From: DATFJZ01 sp046482845
Lineage (GTDB): Bacteria; Desulfobacterota; Desulfobacteria; Desulfobacterales; Desulfobacteraceae
Assembly: GCA_046482845.1 (NCBI GenBank)
Contig: JAWOEJ010000345.1
Span: 1 to 27,891 of the forward strand
DNA length: 27,891 nt
Direction: 5' to 3'
Part shown: piece after piece, positions 7,995-16,651 of the stretch
Layout: each line of letters begins with the position of its first letter
Position numbering within the stretch: the stretch's first letter is position 1
Translations under genes and position numbers: made by a program
Notes under the pieces: generated by a model
Told to the model about the DNA's origin: nothing
The model's database searches: none
Seen by the model: only the letters and a program-made list of their open reading frames with translations

Positions 7995-9971
7995 TTGAAT
8001 CAATTTCATAAAAATTTGTCCCTGTGGTTGGTCATCGTGTTGATGATGGTAATGCTTTACAATATTTTCAATCAGCAGCAGCAGCAGATTGCGGAGACGG
8101 ATATAGGGTATTCCGAGTTTGTTTCAATGGTTGATAGTGAACGTGTTGCCAGTGTTATTATCCAGGGGCATGACCTTTATATAACCGGTGTTGATGGTGC
8201 AAAATATACCACATTTGCGCCTGAGGATAATGAACTGATAAAAATGCTCAGGCAGAAGGGGGTCCAGATAAAAGCCAAACCCCCGGCAGAATCCTCCTGG
8301 TTTATGTCTGTGCTTATTTCCTGGCTTCCCATGATCGTTCTGATTGGCGTGTGGATCTTTTTTATGCGTCAGATGCAGGGCGGCGGTGGAAAAGCCATGT
8401 CTTTCGGTAAGAGCAGGGCCCGGCTGATGTCTGATACCAAGGAAAAGATTACCTTTAAAGACGCTGCCGGCATTGATGAAGCCAAGGAGGAGCTCACAGA
8501 AGTGGTTGAATTCCTGAGGGAGCCGGAAAAATTCACCCGCCTTGGCGGGCGCATTCCCAAAGGCGTTCTTCTGGTGGGCGCGCCTGGAACGGGCAAGACG
8601 CTCTTGTCCAGGGCAGTTGCCGGAGAGGCCCAGGTTCCGTTTTTTACCATTTCCGGATCGGATTTTGTGGAGATGTTTGTGGGGGTAGGCGCTTCCCGTG
8701 TCAGGGATCTCTTTGCCCAGGGCAAGAAACACGCCCCCTGCATTATATTTATTGACGAGATTGATGCCGTGGGCCGTCAAAGGGGCGCTGGCATGGGAGG
8801 CGGACATGATGAAAGGGAACAGACCTTGAATCAGCTCCTGGTGGAAATGGACGGATTTGAATCCAATGAAGGGGTTATCCTTATGGCCGCCACAAACCGG
8901 GCTGATGTGCTTGATCCGGCGCTGCTGCGGCCGGGTCGGTTTGACCGTCAGGTCATGGTTGACATGCCCGATATAAGGGGAAGAAACGGCATACTTAAAG
9001 TTCATATGAAGCGGACTCCCCTTGACGAAGAGGTGGATGCCCTTATTCTTGCCAAGGGGACACCGGGGTTTTCAGGTGCAGACCTTGAAAATCTTGTTAA
9101 TGAAGCGGCTTTGCTTGCCGCCAAAAGGGGGCATGAGAAATTGCTGATGGAGGACTTTGAGGATGCCAAGGACAAGGTTTATATGGGACTTGAGCGAAAA
9201 TCCAAGGTAATCAAGGAAGATGAGAAAAAAACAACTGCATATCATGAAGCTGGTCATGCCCTGGTTGCACGGCTGCTGCCCGGAACAGATCCTGTAAACA
9301 AGATTACCATTATCCCCAGGGGACGGGCCGCCGGTGTTACATGGTTTCTGCCCGAGGAGAGTGATTTTAAATACAAGGATCAACTGGAAAGTGAATTGTC
9401 TGTGGCTTTTGGCGGAAGGATTGCAGAGGAGTTGATTTTCGACCGTATCAGCACAGGTGCGGCCAATGATATAAAGCAGGCCACTTCCCTTGCCAATAAA
9501 ATGGTAAGGACATGGGGTATGAGTGAAAAGCTGGGACCCCTTTCCTATGACAAGGGGGGGGAACAGATTTTTATCGGCAGAGAGATTGGTCAGGCCAAGG
9601 AATACTCTGAAGATACGGCAAGAAAAATTGATGCCGAGGTATCCGCCCTTGTTATGAGAAGTTATGAAACATGTACGCGCCTGCTTAAGGAAAATATTGA
9701 AATACTTCATGAGCTTGCCGCTCTTCTTATTGAAAAAGAAACCGTTATGGGAGAGGAACTGGATGATTTGATCGTTTCCATGAAACCTGATTTTAATCCC
9801 TCCTCAAGAAAAGATGAGTCTTTGTTCCAGAAAAAGAGAAAACAAAAAGCAGAAAAAAAGGCTGACGGTTCAAAGACCGCTTCAGAAAACAGTGAAAGCA
9901 GTGAATCGGAAAGCACCCATGCCGAAGATGGCAGCAGTGAGGAGGACACAGATGGAAGCGGGAGCGCCTGA
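7995..9971 (+). CDS. ftsH: ATP-dependent zinc metalloprotease FtsH
   Basis: FtsH is the membrane-anchored AAA+ protease that degrades misfolded membrane proteins and selected regulators. The 658-residue protein shows an N-terminal membrane segment (about residues 8-24), a short periplasmic part, a second membrane segment (about 102-124), Walker A GAPGTGKT (195-202), Walker B IIFIDEIDAVGR, the second region of homology ending in LLRPGRFDR, and the zinc site HEAGH with His417 and His421. The last 50 or so residues are a Lys-then-Ser/Glu/Asp-rich low-complexity tail. The start is TTG at 7995 with GAGG at 7983-7986; the hydrophobic segment begins right after. It heads a unit with folP, whose start overlaps its stop by one base. 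Confidence 0.98.
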   Translation: MNQFHKNLSLWLVIVLMMVMLYNIFNQQQQQIAETDIGYSEFVSMVDSERVASVIIQGHDLYITGVDGAKYTTFAPEDNELIKMLRQKGVQIKAKPPAESSWFMSVLISWLPMIVLIGVWIFFMRQMQGGGGKAMSFGKSRARLMSDTKEKITFKDAAGIDEAKEELTEVVEFLREPEKFTRLGGRIPKGVLLVGAPGTGKTLLSRAVAGEAQVPFFTISGSDFVEMFVGVGASRVRDLFAQGKKHAPCIIFIDEIDAVGRQRGAGMGGGHDEREQTLNQLLVEMDGFESNEGVILMAATNRADVLDPALLRPGRFDRQVMVDMPDIRGRNGILKVHMKRTPLDEEVDALILAKGTPGFSGADLENLVNEAALLAAKRGHEKLLMEDFEDAKDKVYMGLERKSKVIKEDEKKTTAYHEAGHALVARLLPGTDPVNKITIIPRGRAAGVTWFLPEESDFKYKDQLESELSVAFGGRIAEELIFDRISTGAANDIKQATSLANKMVRTWGMSEKLGPLSYDKGGEQIFIGREIGQAKEYSEDTARKIDAEVSALVMRSYETCTRLLKENIEILHELAALLIEKETVMGEELDDLIVSMKPDFNPSSRKDESLFQKKRKQKAEKKADGSKTASENSESSESESTHAEDGSSEEDTDGSGSA

Positions 9972-10837
9972 TGGAGCCCTTTGCCTATAGCTGGGGCCAG
10001 TTTACCCTTGAATTCGGCAGAAGGACTCTGGTAATGGGTATACTGAACACCACGCCGGACTCCTTTTCCGACGGCGGCAGATTTTTTTCCCTGGACGCGG
10101 CCCTTGCCCATGGTCAGTCTTTGGTTGACCATGGCGCGGATATCCTTGATATCGGCGGAGAGTCCACCCGTCCTTTTTCCAAGCCGGTGTCTGCAGAAGA
10201 AGAGATTGCACGGGTGGTGCCGGTGATAGAGGGATTGGCCCAAAAAATAAATGTTCCCATTTCCATTGACACCCATAAGGCAATAGTGGCAGAAGCTGCC
10301 CTTGATGCAGGAGCGGCAATGATCAATGACATCAGTGCCCTTGAAAAAGATCCGGACATGGCCGTTCTTGCGGGAAAGAGAAAAGTGCCTGTTGTGCTCA
10401 TGCACATGCAGGGAACGCCTGAGACCATGCAGATCGCTCCTCAGTATAAGGATGTGGTTGAGGAGATAAGGGGTTACCTTGCACAACGCGCAGATTTTGC
10501 GGTTCAGTCCGGTGTGCCCAGGGCGGCTGTTATTATAGATCCTGGCATTGGATTCGGCAAAAATGTCAAAGACAACCTCCTGCTCATTAAACATCTGGAA
10601 AAAATTCAGGCCCTTGGATTTCCCGTTCTCATGGGACCATCCAGAAAATCTTTTATTCAGAAAAAACTCTCATCCATTACCGGCAGGGAAATCACTTCAG
10701 CCTCCCGGGAAGCTGAACTGGGAACGCTTGCGGCTGTGGCGGTTTCAGCAATTCATCATGCACAGATTGTCAGGGTTCATGATGTGGCCGCTGTAAAACC
10801 CGTTGTTCAGATGATTGATGCCATACAGAATGCGTAA
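9971..10837 (+). CDS. folP: Dihydropteroate synthase
   Basis: FolP condenses p-aminobenzoate with hydroxymethyl-dihydropterin diphosphate in folate synthesis and is the sulfonamide target. The 288-residue TIM-barrel protein has all signatures: NTTPDSFSDGG (26-36), GGESTRP (62-68), SIDTHK (98-103), NDIS (119-122), DPGIGFGK (190-197) and GPSRKSF (222-228). The ATG overlaps the ftsH stop as TGATG with no good ribosome site of its own, so translation is probably coupled to ftsH. The ftsH-folP pairing is common in proteobacteria. Downstream it overlaps the YbbR-domain gene. Confidence 0.97.
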   Translation: MEPFAYSWGQFTLEFGRRTLVMGILNTTPDSFSDGGRFFSLDAALAHGQSLVDHGADILDIGGESTRPFSKPVSAEEEIARVVPVIEGLAQKINVPISIDTHKAIVAEAALDAGAAMINDISALEKDPDMAVLAGKRKVPVVLMHMQGTPETMQIAPQYKDVVEEIRGYLAQRADFAVQSGVPRAAVIIDPGIGFGKNVKDNLLLIKHLEKIQALGFPVLMGPSRKSFIQKKLSSITGREITSASREAELGTLAAVAVSAIHHAQIVRVHDVAAVKPVVQMIDAIQNA

Positions 10838-11756
10838 CAGGGGGTATATACCGGTTTTTTTTTTATGGGTGCTTGTCTTTTTTTCAGGCTGCGCAGCTGA
10901 ATATGATGAAACCGCACTGCTCCTTTCTGTGGATATCGCCCCCGTGCCTGAGGGCCTTGCAAAAGCAGCCGGTTATACAGATAAAATTGAGATCTGTGTA
11001 AAAGGTCCCCCAGGTGCAGTCAATCGATTTGCCAGTCAGAATTTAAGCTACCCGGTTGACGTTTACGCTGAACTTGCATCTGATCCGGCGGGGTCAAATC
11101 ATTTTATAAAGCCCGGCCAGTATACAATTCCTGTTTTGAAAAAAAGAATAAAGCTGCCTCGCCAATGTGAGATAACAGACATAAAGCCCGCTTTTTTAAT
11201 ACTCACCCTGGAGAAAAAAATTACCAGGCGGTTCAAGGTAAATGTTCCCTACAGGGGCAGGCCAGCCAGTGGTTATATTGTATTGCCGGCACAAGCAGAC
11301 CCCTCTGATGTGGATATTACAGGTGCCAGTTCACAGATCAATGCTTTAAACGAGGTGTCAACAAAACCGGTTGATCTTGCTGATGCAGAGGACGGGTTTA
11401 AAAAGGTTCTTCCCCTTGATCTTGATATGTCCTCAGGGGTTGAAAGTTCGGTTGTGAATATTGAAGTCTTTGTTCCGGTTCAAAAAAAAATAATAGTTAA
11501 AACCTTTGACAATATTTGGGTTAAAACAGTCAATGCAGCGGGTAAAATCAGCATTCTACCGGATAAAATAAGGATCAGAGTCAAGGGCCATTCAAATTTT
11601 CTCAATAAATCCAGCATCAGAGACCAGTTTACTATTTTTATAGATCTGAAAGATCTGGAACCTGGTGTTTACGTCAGAAGGGCAGTGATTCAGCTGCCTG
11701 TGGGGCTGATTCTGGAAGATGCAGCTCCGGAATTGTTTACAGTGAAAATAGAGTGA
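10818..11756 (+). CDS. YbbR (CdaR-like) domain protein, possible lipoprotein
   Basis: The 312-residue protein is built from repeated YbbR-type beta domains. An opening VDIAPVPEGLAKAAGYTDKI and the KGPPGAVNRF stretch are typical, followed by PVDVYAELA..., then a second unit with PVDLADAEDGFKK and a last one with IRVKGHSNFLNKSSI and FIDLKDLEPGVY. In other bacteria such proteins (CdaR) regulate the membrane diadenylate cyclase CdaA. The N-terminus is positively charged, then hydrophobic, then FFSGCAAEYD, which resembles a lipobox although Phe at -3 is unusual; it could instead be an uncleaved anchor. Starts at 10815 (TTG), 10818 or 10830 (ATG) are all possible and none has a clear ribosome site, so coupling to folP is likely. 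No cdaA or glmM gene is adjacent. Confidence 0.8.
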   Translation: MPYRMRNRGYIPVFFLWVLVFFSGCAAEYDETALLLSVDIAPVPEGLAKAAGYTDKIEICVKGPPGAVNRFASQNLSYPVDVYAELASDPAGSNHFIKPGQYTIPVLKKRIKLPRQCEITDIKPAFLILTLEKKITRRFKVNVPYRGRPASGYIVLPAQADPSDVDITGASSQINALNEVSTKPVDLADAEDGFKKVLPLDLDMSSGVESSVVNIEVFVPVQKKIIVKTFDNIWVKTVNAAGKISILPDKIRIRVKGHSNFLNKSSIRDQFTIFIDLKDLEPGVYVRRAVIQLPVGLILEDAAPELFTVKIE

Positions 11757-11776
11757 AATAAAAAAGGGCAGAAATT

Positions 11777-12544
11777 ATGCTGCTTGTAATAGATGTCGGC
11801 AATACAAATACCGTTCTTGGAATATTTGAAAATGAACAGCTTCTGGTAAACTGGCGGATACGCACCATCAGGGATGCCACAGCTGATGAGTTTAACGTGC
11901 TTGTCAACGCCCTTTTTTCAGACATGGAAGTTGATACCAGGAAAATCAGCCAGACGATCATTTCTTCAGTTGTTCCGCCGGTTGTTTCCATTCTCAGCGC
12001 CTGGTGCAGCAGATATCTTTCAAAGGCGCCTGTATGGGTGGATTCCGATTCTGTTAAAACGCTCATGCCCATACGTTACAGCAATCCTGCTGAGGTGGGT
12101 GCAGACAGAATCGTCAATGCCGTTGCAGCGTATAATCGATATAAAAAAGAAATGATTATCATTGATTTTGGAACAGCAACCACCTTTGATGCCATTTCAG
12201 ACAAAGGGGAGTATCTTGGCGGGGCCATTGTTCCGGGTATTATGATTTCATCGGAGGCCCTTTTTCACAATGCATCCAAACTTCCCAGGGTTGAGATTTT
12301 CACCCCGCCTCCGGGGGTTATTGGAAAAAATACCTCAGACAGTATAAAATCCGGCATTATTTTCGGCAATGCAGCCCTTGTGGACGGTATGGTTCACAGA
12401 ATGGCAAAGGAGATGAAAGGGTTGCCCCTGGTGATTGCAACAGGGGGGCTTGCCCCTGTGATTGCCGGTGTTTCAGAAACCATTGAACATGTGGACGATT
12501 CTCTGACCCTTGAAGGGTTACGCCTTATTGCTGCAGCGATGTGA
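11777..12544 (+). CDS. coaX: Type III pantothenate kinase
   Basis: CoaX phosphorylates pantothenate, the first step of coenzyme A synthesis. It belongs to the ASKHA fold and differs from the CoaA type in being insensitive to CoA feedback. The 255-residue sequence shows the P-loop-like DVGNTNTVLGIF (6-17), GADRIVNAVAAY (108-119), the central DFGTATTFD (130-138) and GGAIVPGI, with a late ATGGLAP motif. It starts 20 bp after the YbbR gene on the same strand, so it is probably the last gene of the ftsH unit. It ends 4 bp from the converging zinc-ribbon gene. Confidence 0.96.
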   Translation: MLLVIDVGNTNTVLGIFENEQLLVNWRIRTIRDATADEFNVLVNALFSDMEVDTRKISQTIISSVVPPVVSILSAWCSRYLSKAPVWVDSDSVKTLMPIRYSNPAEVGADRIVNAVAAYNRYKKEMIIIDFGTATTFDAISDKGEYLGGAIVPGIMISSEALFHNASKLPRVEIFTPPPGVIGKNTSDSIKSGIIFGNAALVDGMVHRMAKEMKGLPLVIATGGLAPVIAGVSETIEHVDDSLTLEGLRLIAAAM

Positions 12545-12548
12545 TTTT

Positions 12549-13181
12549 TTATATTTTTCCGGTTTTTTTAAGGCTTTCATTAAAAACCGCGTAAAAGAGT
12601 TTATGGGCATCCATTCCGGCCTTAAGGATTTTTTCCAGATTGACAATATCTGTTTCGTTTACAATTAGATTTACACTGAAATGAAATGCAGACATTTTAT
12701 CCATGGTTCTGTGGGAAGGGCTGATCAGCACAAGGAAAACAGCGCGTCTCTGGGCCATGTTCATTTTTTCAAGAAAGGAGAGCAGCCCTTTGCTGCCCTG
12801 GTTCGTAAGGTCAAACCCCTGGTCAATGATAATGAGCTGAAACAGATGGTATTTTAGTACAGTCAAAGCTTCGGCAAGGTTGTTGGGGGCTTTGCAGTAA
12901 AAATTCATTTTTTCTAAAATAGTTTCAGCCTTTTGTTTTCCGTCACTGCTGCCCATGCATACCAGGGCGGTCTGATCATTTTTATCCACAAAATCAAAGG
13001 GCTTTTCCGATGCATCATAGGTGTCCTTTCCAGGGAGATTGTATCCTCCTGCCTTTGGGTCGGCATTAAGATGGATTCTCTGTTTGCATTTGGGGCATAT
13101 AAAAGAGGCCTTTCTGTCTTTTGGTATTTTGCTGTCCGGTATATTGAATTTTGCCTGGCAGCTGGTACAGGTGATTTCCAT
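12549..13181 (-). CDS. Zinc-ribbon (MJ0042-type) protein with degenerate receiver-like domain
   Basis: Residues 1-37 form an MJ0042-type zinc ribbon with Cys5, Cys8, Cys29 and Cys32 (CTSC ... CPKC). After a polar linker, residues about 70-205 have the alternating beta/alpha pattern of a response-regulator receiver: TALVCMGS as strand 1, FQLIIIDQGFD as strand 3 with Asp120 at the usual phospho-acceptor position, FLVLISPSH as strand 4 and VNLIVNETD as strand 5. The acidic pair after strand 1 and the strand-5 Lys are missing, so phosphorylation is unlikely. The gene starts 5 bp after the second PilT-type gene, with AAGGAG upstream, so it is probably cotranscribed with the pil ATPases. The exact function is unknown; a regulatory or scaffold role for the pilus motor is a guess. 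Confidence 0.72.
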   Translation of the reverse strand: MEITCTSCQAKFNIPDSKIPKDRKASFICPKCKQRIHLNADPKAGGYNLPGKDTYDASEKPFDFVDKNDQTALVCMGSSDGKQKAETILEKMNFYCKAPNNLAEALTVLKYHLFQLIIIDQGFDLTNQGSKGLLSFLEKMNMAQRRAVFLVLISPSHRTMDKMSAFHFSVNLIVNETDIVNLEKILKAGMDAHKLFYAVFNESLKKTGKI

Positions 13182-13186
13182 GACAT

Positions 13187-14350
13187 TTATTCTCCTTCAT
13201 ATCCATGATCAAGTTCCAGGGAATCAATTGTGGTGGTTTTTTCTCCCCGTTCACTTTTAATGGCGTCAAGCCCCCTTCCCATGATGTCCTTTCTTGAAGC
13301 ATACCCCATGGCAGTCTCTTCGGAAATCTGGCCTTTGGTATAGAGATCAAGGATATAATCATCAAAAGTCACCATGCCGGAAGCAGTTCCTGTTTTTATT
13401 ATTTCATAAAAGGTTTTGCCCTCGGATTCCCCGTGGAGAATGGAATCCTTTACCCTCAGGCTGGATGCCATCAGTTCAAAGGCAGCCACCCTTCCGCCGC
13501 CGGTTTTCGGCAGAAGCCGCTGGCATACCACCCACCGGATGGTATCTGCCAGACGGATGCGGATCTGCTGTTCTTCTTCTGTTGTAAACATGCCTATGAT
13601 ACGGTTGATGGTCTGGCCCGCATCCACGGTATGCAGGGTAGACAGCACCAGATGGCCTGTTTCTGCGGCTGAAAGGCCTATTTCAACGGTTTCCCGGTCC
13701 CGCATCTCTCCCACAAGGATAACCTTGGGGGCCTGTCTCAATGCCGCCCTCAGCCCGCTGGCAAAGGAATCAAAATCTTCGCCCAGTTCTCTCTGGTTAA
13801 AGGTGGATTGTTTCTGGGAGTGCTGATACTCTATGGGGTCTTCCAGAGTGATGACATGGTAGGATTTTGTATCATTGATTTTGTCAAGAAGGGCGGCCAG
13901 AGAAGTTGATTTGCCGCTGCCGGTGGCCCCGGTGACAAAGATGATGCCGTTTCTCTCCCCTGCCATTTTATGAAAGGGCCGGGGCAGATTCAGGGATTCA
14001 ATCGTAGGAATCGTGGTTTCAAGCTTTCTTAAAACAATGGCATAACTGCCAGAACGGGAAAATATGTTGACCCTGAACCGGGCTTTGCTGCCAAGGGCAT
14101 AGGAAAGATCACAGGAGCCTTCTTTTAAAAGGGTTTCTGTGAGTCTTCGATCCTTATTGATCAGATTTAACGCAAATACCTCTGTCTGAAAGGGGGTAAG
14201 CATTTTAAAATCCAATTCCATTTGAACAGGAATCAGTTCACCGGAGCTTTCAACCTGCAGCGGCTTTCCCGGTGTCAGGTTGAGATCGGACACATTGGTG
14301 TTTGATTCCAGCATTTTCAAGAGGATGTGATCAATTTCATGCTTGTCCAT
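13187..14350 (-). CDS. PilT/PilU-family pilus retraction ATPase (second copy)
   Basis: This is a 387-residue secretion-type ATPase of the PilT/PilU group, which powers type IV pilus retraction as a hexamer at the inner membrane. Visible are Walker A GATGSGKST (141-149), the Asp box VITLEDPIEYQHS, Walker B VILVGEMRD and the His box STLHTVDAGQTINRI. Its N-terminal domain is more diverged than that of the upstream PilT. It lacks the AIRNLIRE-type motif near the C-terminus that true PilT carries, which points to the accessory PilU-like role. The gene starts 18 bp after pilT on the same strand, a pilT-pilU-like arrangement. The C-terminal 30 residues are polar and not family-typical. Confidence 0.9.
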   Translation of the reverse strand: MDKHEIDHILLKMLESNTNVSDLNLTPGKPLQVESSGELIPVQMELDFKMLTPFQTEVFALNLINKDRRLTETLLKEGSCDLSYALGSKARFRVNIFSRSGSYAIVLRKLETTIPTIESLNLPRPFHKMAGERNGIIFVTGATGSGKSTSLAALLDKINDTKSYHVITLEDPIEYQHSQKQSTFNQRELGEDFDSFASGLRAALRQAPKVILVGEMRDRETVEIGLSAAETGHLVLSTLHTVDAGQTINRIIGMFTTEEEQQIRIRLADTIRWVVCQRLLPKTGGGRVAAFELMASSLRVKDSILHGESEGKTFYEIIKTGTASGMVTFDDYILDLYTKGQISEETAMGYASRKDIMGRGLDAIKSERGEKTTTIDSLELDHGYEGE

Positions 14351-14368
14351 ATCACTGTTCCTGTGGGG

Positions 14369-15451
14369 TTATGCTTCAGTAAAATCTGCAGGCGGTTTTT
14401 TGAGAAAGGGTCTGAAAGCCGCTTTGTTGTTTGCTTTGCCGTAGGCTTCGTCCGGGCTGATTTTTCCGGATTTGTAAAGCTGCATAATGGCATCATCCAG
14501 AAGCTGCATTCCGTATTGTTTTCCTGTCTGGATCATGGACGGAATCTGGTGGGTTTTGGCTTCCCTGACAAGATTTCTTACTGCAGGGGTGGCCACCAGA
14601 ATTTCAAGGGCCGCGCATCTTCCCTTTTTGTCAATACGTTTGAAAAGGGTCTGGGCAATAATGGCCCGGATTCCGTCGGAAAGGGTGGATCGTATCTGAG
14701 GCTGCTGGCTGGCCGGGAACACCTCAATGACCCGGTCCAGGGTTTTGGCCGCACTGGACGTATGAAGGGTTCCAAATACCAGGTGGCCTGTGGAGGCCGC
14801 TTCAATGGCAAGGGAAATGGTTTCAAGATCCCTGAGTTCCCCCACAAGGATAATATCCGGGTCTTCACGCAGCGCCCCCCTTAGGGCAGATGAGAAGGTT
14901 TCGGTATGAAGTCCCACTTCCCTGTGGTTGATAATACACCCCTGGCTTTTATGAACAAATTCAATGGGGTCTTCTACGGTAATAATATGATCTTTTCTTA
15001 CCCGGTTTGCCTGATCAATAATGGCGGCCAGGGTGGTTGATTTTCCGCTTCCTGTTGGTCCTGTTACCAGAACCAGTCCCCTTGGAAGGTTGGCCAGCTT
15101 GGAGATAACAGGGGGAAGTCCAAGATCCTCTGCCGTAAGAATTTCAGAAGGGATTTCCCTGAATACAGCAGCGATGCCGTTTTTCTGCATAAAATAATTT
15201 GCCCTGTATCTGGCCAGCCCCGGGATTTCATAGCCAAAATCAACATCCCCTGTTTCTTCAAACTGCTTGATTTTTTCTTCTGCTGTGATTTCGTATAGGA
15301 TACTTCTCAGTTCTTCGTTGGTCAGCACATTGTACTTGATCCGTTCAATATCCCCATGGAGACGCAGGGCCGGCGGCTGTCCTGAAACGAGATGAAGATC
15401 TGAAGCGCCATGATCGTGCATCAACTTAAAAAAAGCATCAATTTTTGCCAT
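14369..15451 (-). CDS. pilT: Type IV pilus twitching motility ATPase PilT
   Basis: PilT drives pilus retraction and twitching motility. The 360-residue protein has the small N-terminal domain opening with ASDLHLVSGQPPALRLHG, Walker A GPTGSGKSTT (131-140), Asp box TVEDPIEFVH, Walker B IILVGELRD, His box GTLHTSSAAKTLDRV and, near the C-terminus, the PilT-diagnostic AVRNLVREAKTHQI. All catalytic features are intact. It begins 50 bp downstream of divIVA and is followed closely by the PilU-like ATPase and the zinc-ribbon protein, so these three form one unit. No pilin or assembly gene lies in this window. Confidence 0.96.
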   Translation of the reverse strand: MAKIDAFFKLMHDHGASDLHLVSGQPPALRLHGDIERIKYNVLTNEELRSILYEITAEEKIKQFEETGDVDFGYEIPGLARYRANYFMQKNGIAAVFREIPSEILTAEDLGLPPVISKLANLPRGLVLVTGPTGSGKSTTLAAIIDQANRVRKDHIITVEDPIEFVHKSQGCIINHREVGLHTETFSSALRGALREDPDIILVGELRDLETISLAIEAASTGHLVFGTLHTSSAAKTLDRVIEVFPASQQPQIRSTLSDGIRAIIAQTLFKRIDKKGRCAALEILVATPAVRNLVREAKTHQIPSMIQTGKQYGMQLLDDAIMQLYKSGKISPDEAYGKANNKAAFRPFLKKPPADFTEA

Positions 15452-15501
15452 ACAAATTCCTCCAAAGCAAATTGTCAGTCAGGCATACAGAAATGCTGAG
15501 G

Positions 15502-16002
15502 TTACGCCTGTTTGAGAAATCTCAATGTGGCATCTGTTTCATCTGACGCCTTGCTTTCTTCCTTGCTCATTTCAAGCATTTTGGCGTGGGTTTCGATCAC
15601 CGAACTGATCTGTACTTCAAGCTGCATGCGTTGTCTTTTTAGTTCCGCAATGTCGCTGTGAAGCTGAGAAAGCCTTTGATGTGCCCTGTTAAGAATTCTT
15701 TCCGCCTCTACTTCAGCCTCTGCAACAATACTTTCCGCAGATTTTCTGGCATTTTTCTTCATCTCTTCCAGAACTTTCTGGGAATGGAGAAGCACCCGTT
15801 TAAAGGAATTTTCTCTGTTCTTATATCCCTGGTTTTCAAGGTCAAGGCGACGGTTCTGCTCTTTTAAATTTTCAATGGTATGATTGAATTTTTCAAATTC
15901 CCGGGCAACCTCTTCAAGAAAGGCATCTACTTCCTGTACATCAAAGCCTCTGAATCGGGTTGAAAATTCCTTTTGTTTTATAACTGCCTGAGTAATACCC
16001 AT
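15502..16002 (-). CDS. DivIVA-family coiled-coil protein
   Basis: The protein has the DivIVA N-terminal lipid-binding signature: KEFSTRFRGFDVQEVDAFLE (about 12-31), which matches the family pattern of a short N-terminus followed by FRGY/F-D-x-x-EVDxFL. Residues 30-150 are a long Glu/Lys/Arg/Gln-rich coiled coil. DivIVA proteins sense negative membrane curvature and mark poles and septa. In deltaproteobacteria these short versions are commonly found beside yggT, and their function is less studied. The start at 16002 has GAGGTGA immediately upstream. It sits between yggT and pilT, all on the minus strand; a polar marker beside a polar pilus motor is suggestive but unproven. Confidence 0.9.
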   Translation of the reverse strand: MGITQAVIKQKEFSTRFRGFDVQEVDAFLEEVAREFEKFNHTIENLKEQNRRLDLENQGYKNRENSFKRVLLHSQKVLEEMKKNARKSAESIVAEAEVEAERILNRAHQRLSQLHSDIAELKRQRMQLEVQISSVIETHAKMLEMSKEESKASDETDATLRFLKQA

Positions 16003-16024
16003 ATGTCACCTCATTATTCTGTTA

Positions 16025-16193
16025 CACGATGATCAAGTTTTTTAATGCTAACATTTTGCCTGTGAAAGGTCAGGCCTGCAATTTTGGTATTACCTGCGAC
16101 GTTTCTGGGATTATTCTGGATAGGGAAGATAATGCCAGTAACCCAGGCCAGACCCCTTTTCGAGTAATCAGATATAAACACTTGATCCTCGAG
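16025..16193. repeat. Interspersed palindromic repeat, copy 1 (long form)
   Basis: Imperfect terminal inverted repeats CACGATGATCAAGTTTT (16025-16041) and AACACTTGATCCTCGAG (16177-16193) pair at 14 of 17 positions. The inside matches copy 2 at both ends (left: TAATG..GACAT/AACAT..CCTGT; right: CGAG-A/T-AATCAGATATAAA), but carries about 70 extra bases in the middle. It fills most of the 232-bp gap between yggT and divIVA. Confidence 0.8.
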
Positions 16194-16234
16194 TGTTAGG
16201 ATTCTGCAGCTATTGAAAGATAGCTGATATCTGC

Positions 16235-16537
16235 CTAGAAGGCAGTGCCCCGGGCCATGTCATAAAGGCTTGCCACCAGAAAATTCTGCAGAAAAATAAT
16301 GAGCAGGATGATAATAATCGGTGAAATATCCAGACCGCCGAAGTTGACCGGCAACCGTTTCCGTATCTGATACAGAACAGGCTCGGTCACATTGTGGATA
16401 AATCGGACAATTGAATTATAGGGATCTGGATTTACCCATGATAAAACCGCCCTGGCAATAATAATCCACATGAATATATTCAAGGTATACTCGATCACAA
16501 TGGCAATGGCACCTAAAAAATTTCCAAAAATTCCCAT
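16235..16537 (-). CDS. YggT family integral membrane protein
   Basis: This is a 100-residue YggT-family protein with two hydrophobic segments: IAIVIEYTLNIFMWIIIARA (about 10-29) and, near the C-terminus, ISPIIIILLIIFLQNFLVAS. Between them lies the family-typical WVNPDPYNSIVRFIHNVTEPVL. The molecular role of the family is unresolved; links to cell division, ion homeostasis and membrane organisation have been proposed. The frame is open upstream to 16648, but the start at 16537 is chosen because it has AAGGAGAG upstream and gives the standard family length; the extra upstream residues are not family-like. It is the first gene of the minus-strand block and lies next to divIVA, a frequent pairing. 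Confidence 0.93.
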   Translation of the reverse strand: MGIFGNFLGAIAIVIEYTLNIFMWIIIARAVLSWVNPDPYNSIVRFIHNVTEPVLYQIRKRLPVNFGGLDISPIIIILLIIFLQNFLVASLYDMARGTAF

Positions 16538-16651
16538 ATCTGGTGTAACTCTCCTTTTTCCCTTAATCCTTTTGCAACAAAGGGCTTTTGTGTTCTTTAT
16601 TTCTTTAAAAAATAATTCTGTATAACCCACATGTCCTGACGGACACAACGA

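Noticed and set aside
8124..9005. Long open frame (293 codons) on the minus strand inside ftsH
   Set aside because: It lies wholly antisense to a clear ftsH, has no recognisable domain, and its residues (many His, Gly, Pro, Lys) are what an antisense shadow of this codon usage gives.
9707..10594. Minus-strand open frame (295 codons) across the ftsH-folP junction
   Set aside because: Antisense to two well-supported genes, no family match and low-complexity Ser/Phe runs; treated as a shadow.
12560..12589. Inverted repeat CGGTTTTTTTAA/TTAAAAACCG after coaX as a terminator
   Set aside because: It lies within the coding end of the converging zinc-ribbon gene and has mainly A-T pairs; it might help termination, but the evidence is thin.
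16538..16648. Longer yggT start at 16648
   Set aside because: The added residues (Cys- and Lys-rich) are not YggT-like, and the AAGGAGAG site fits the start at 16537.
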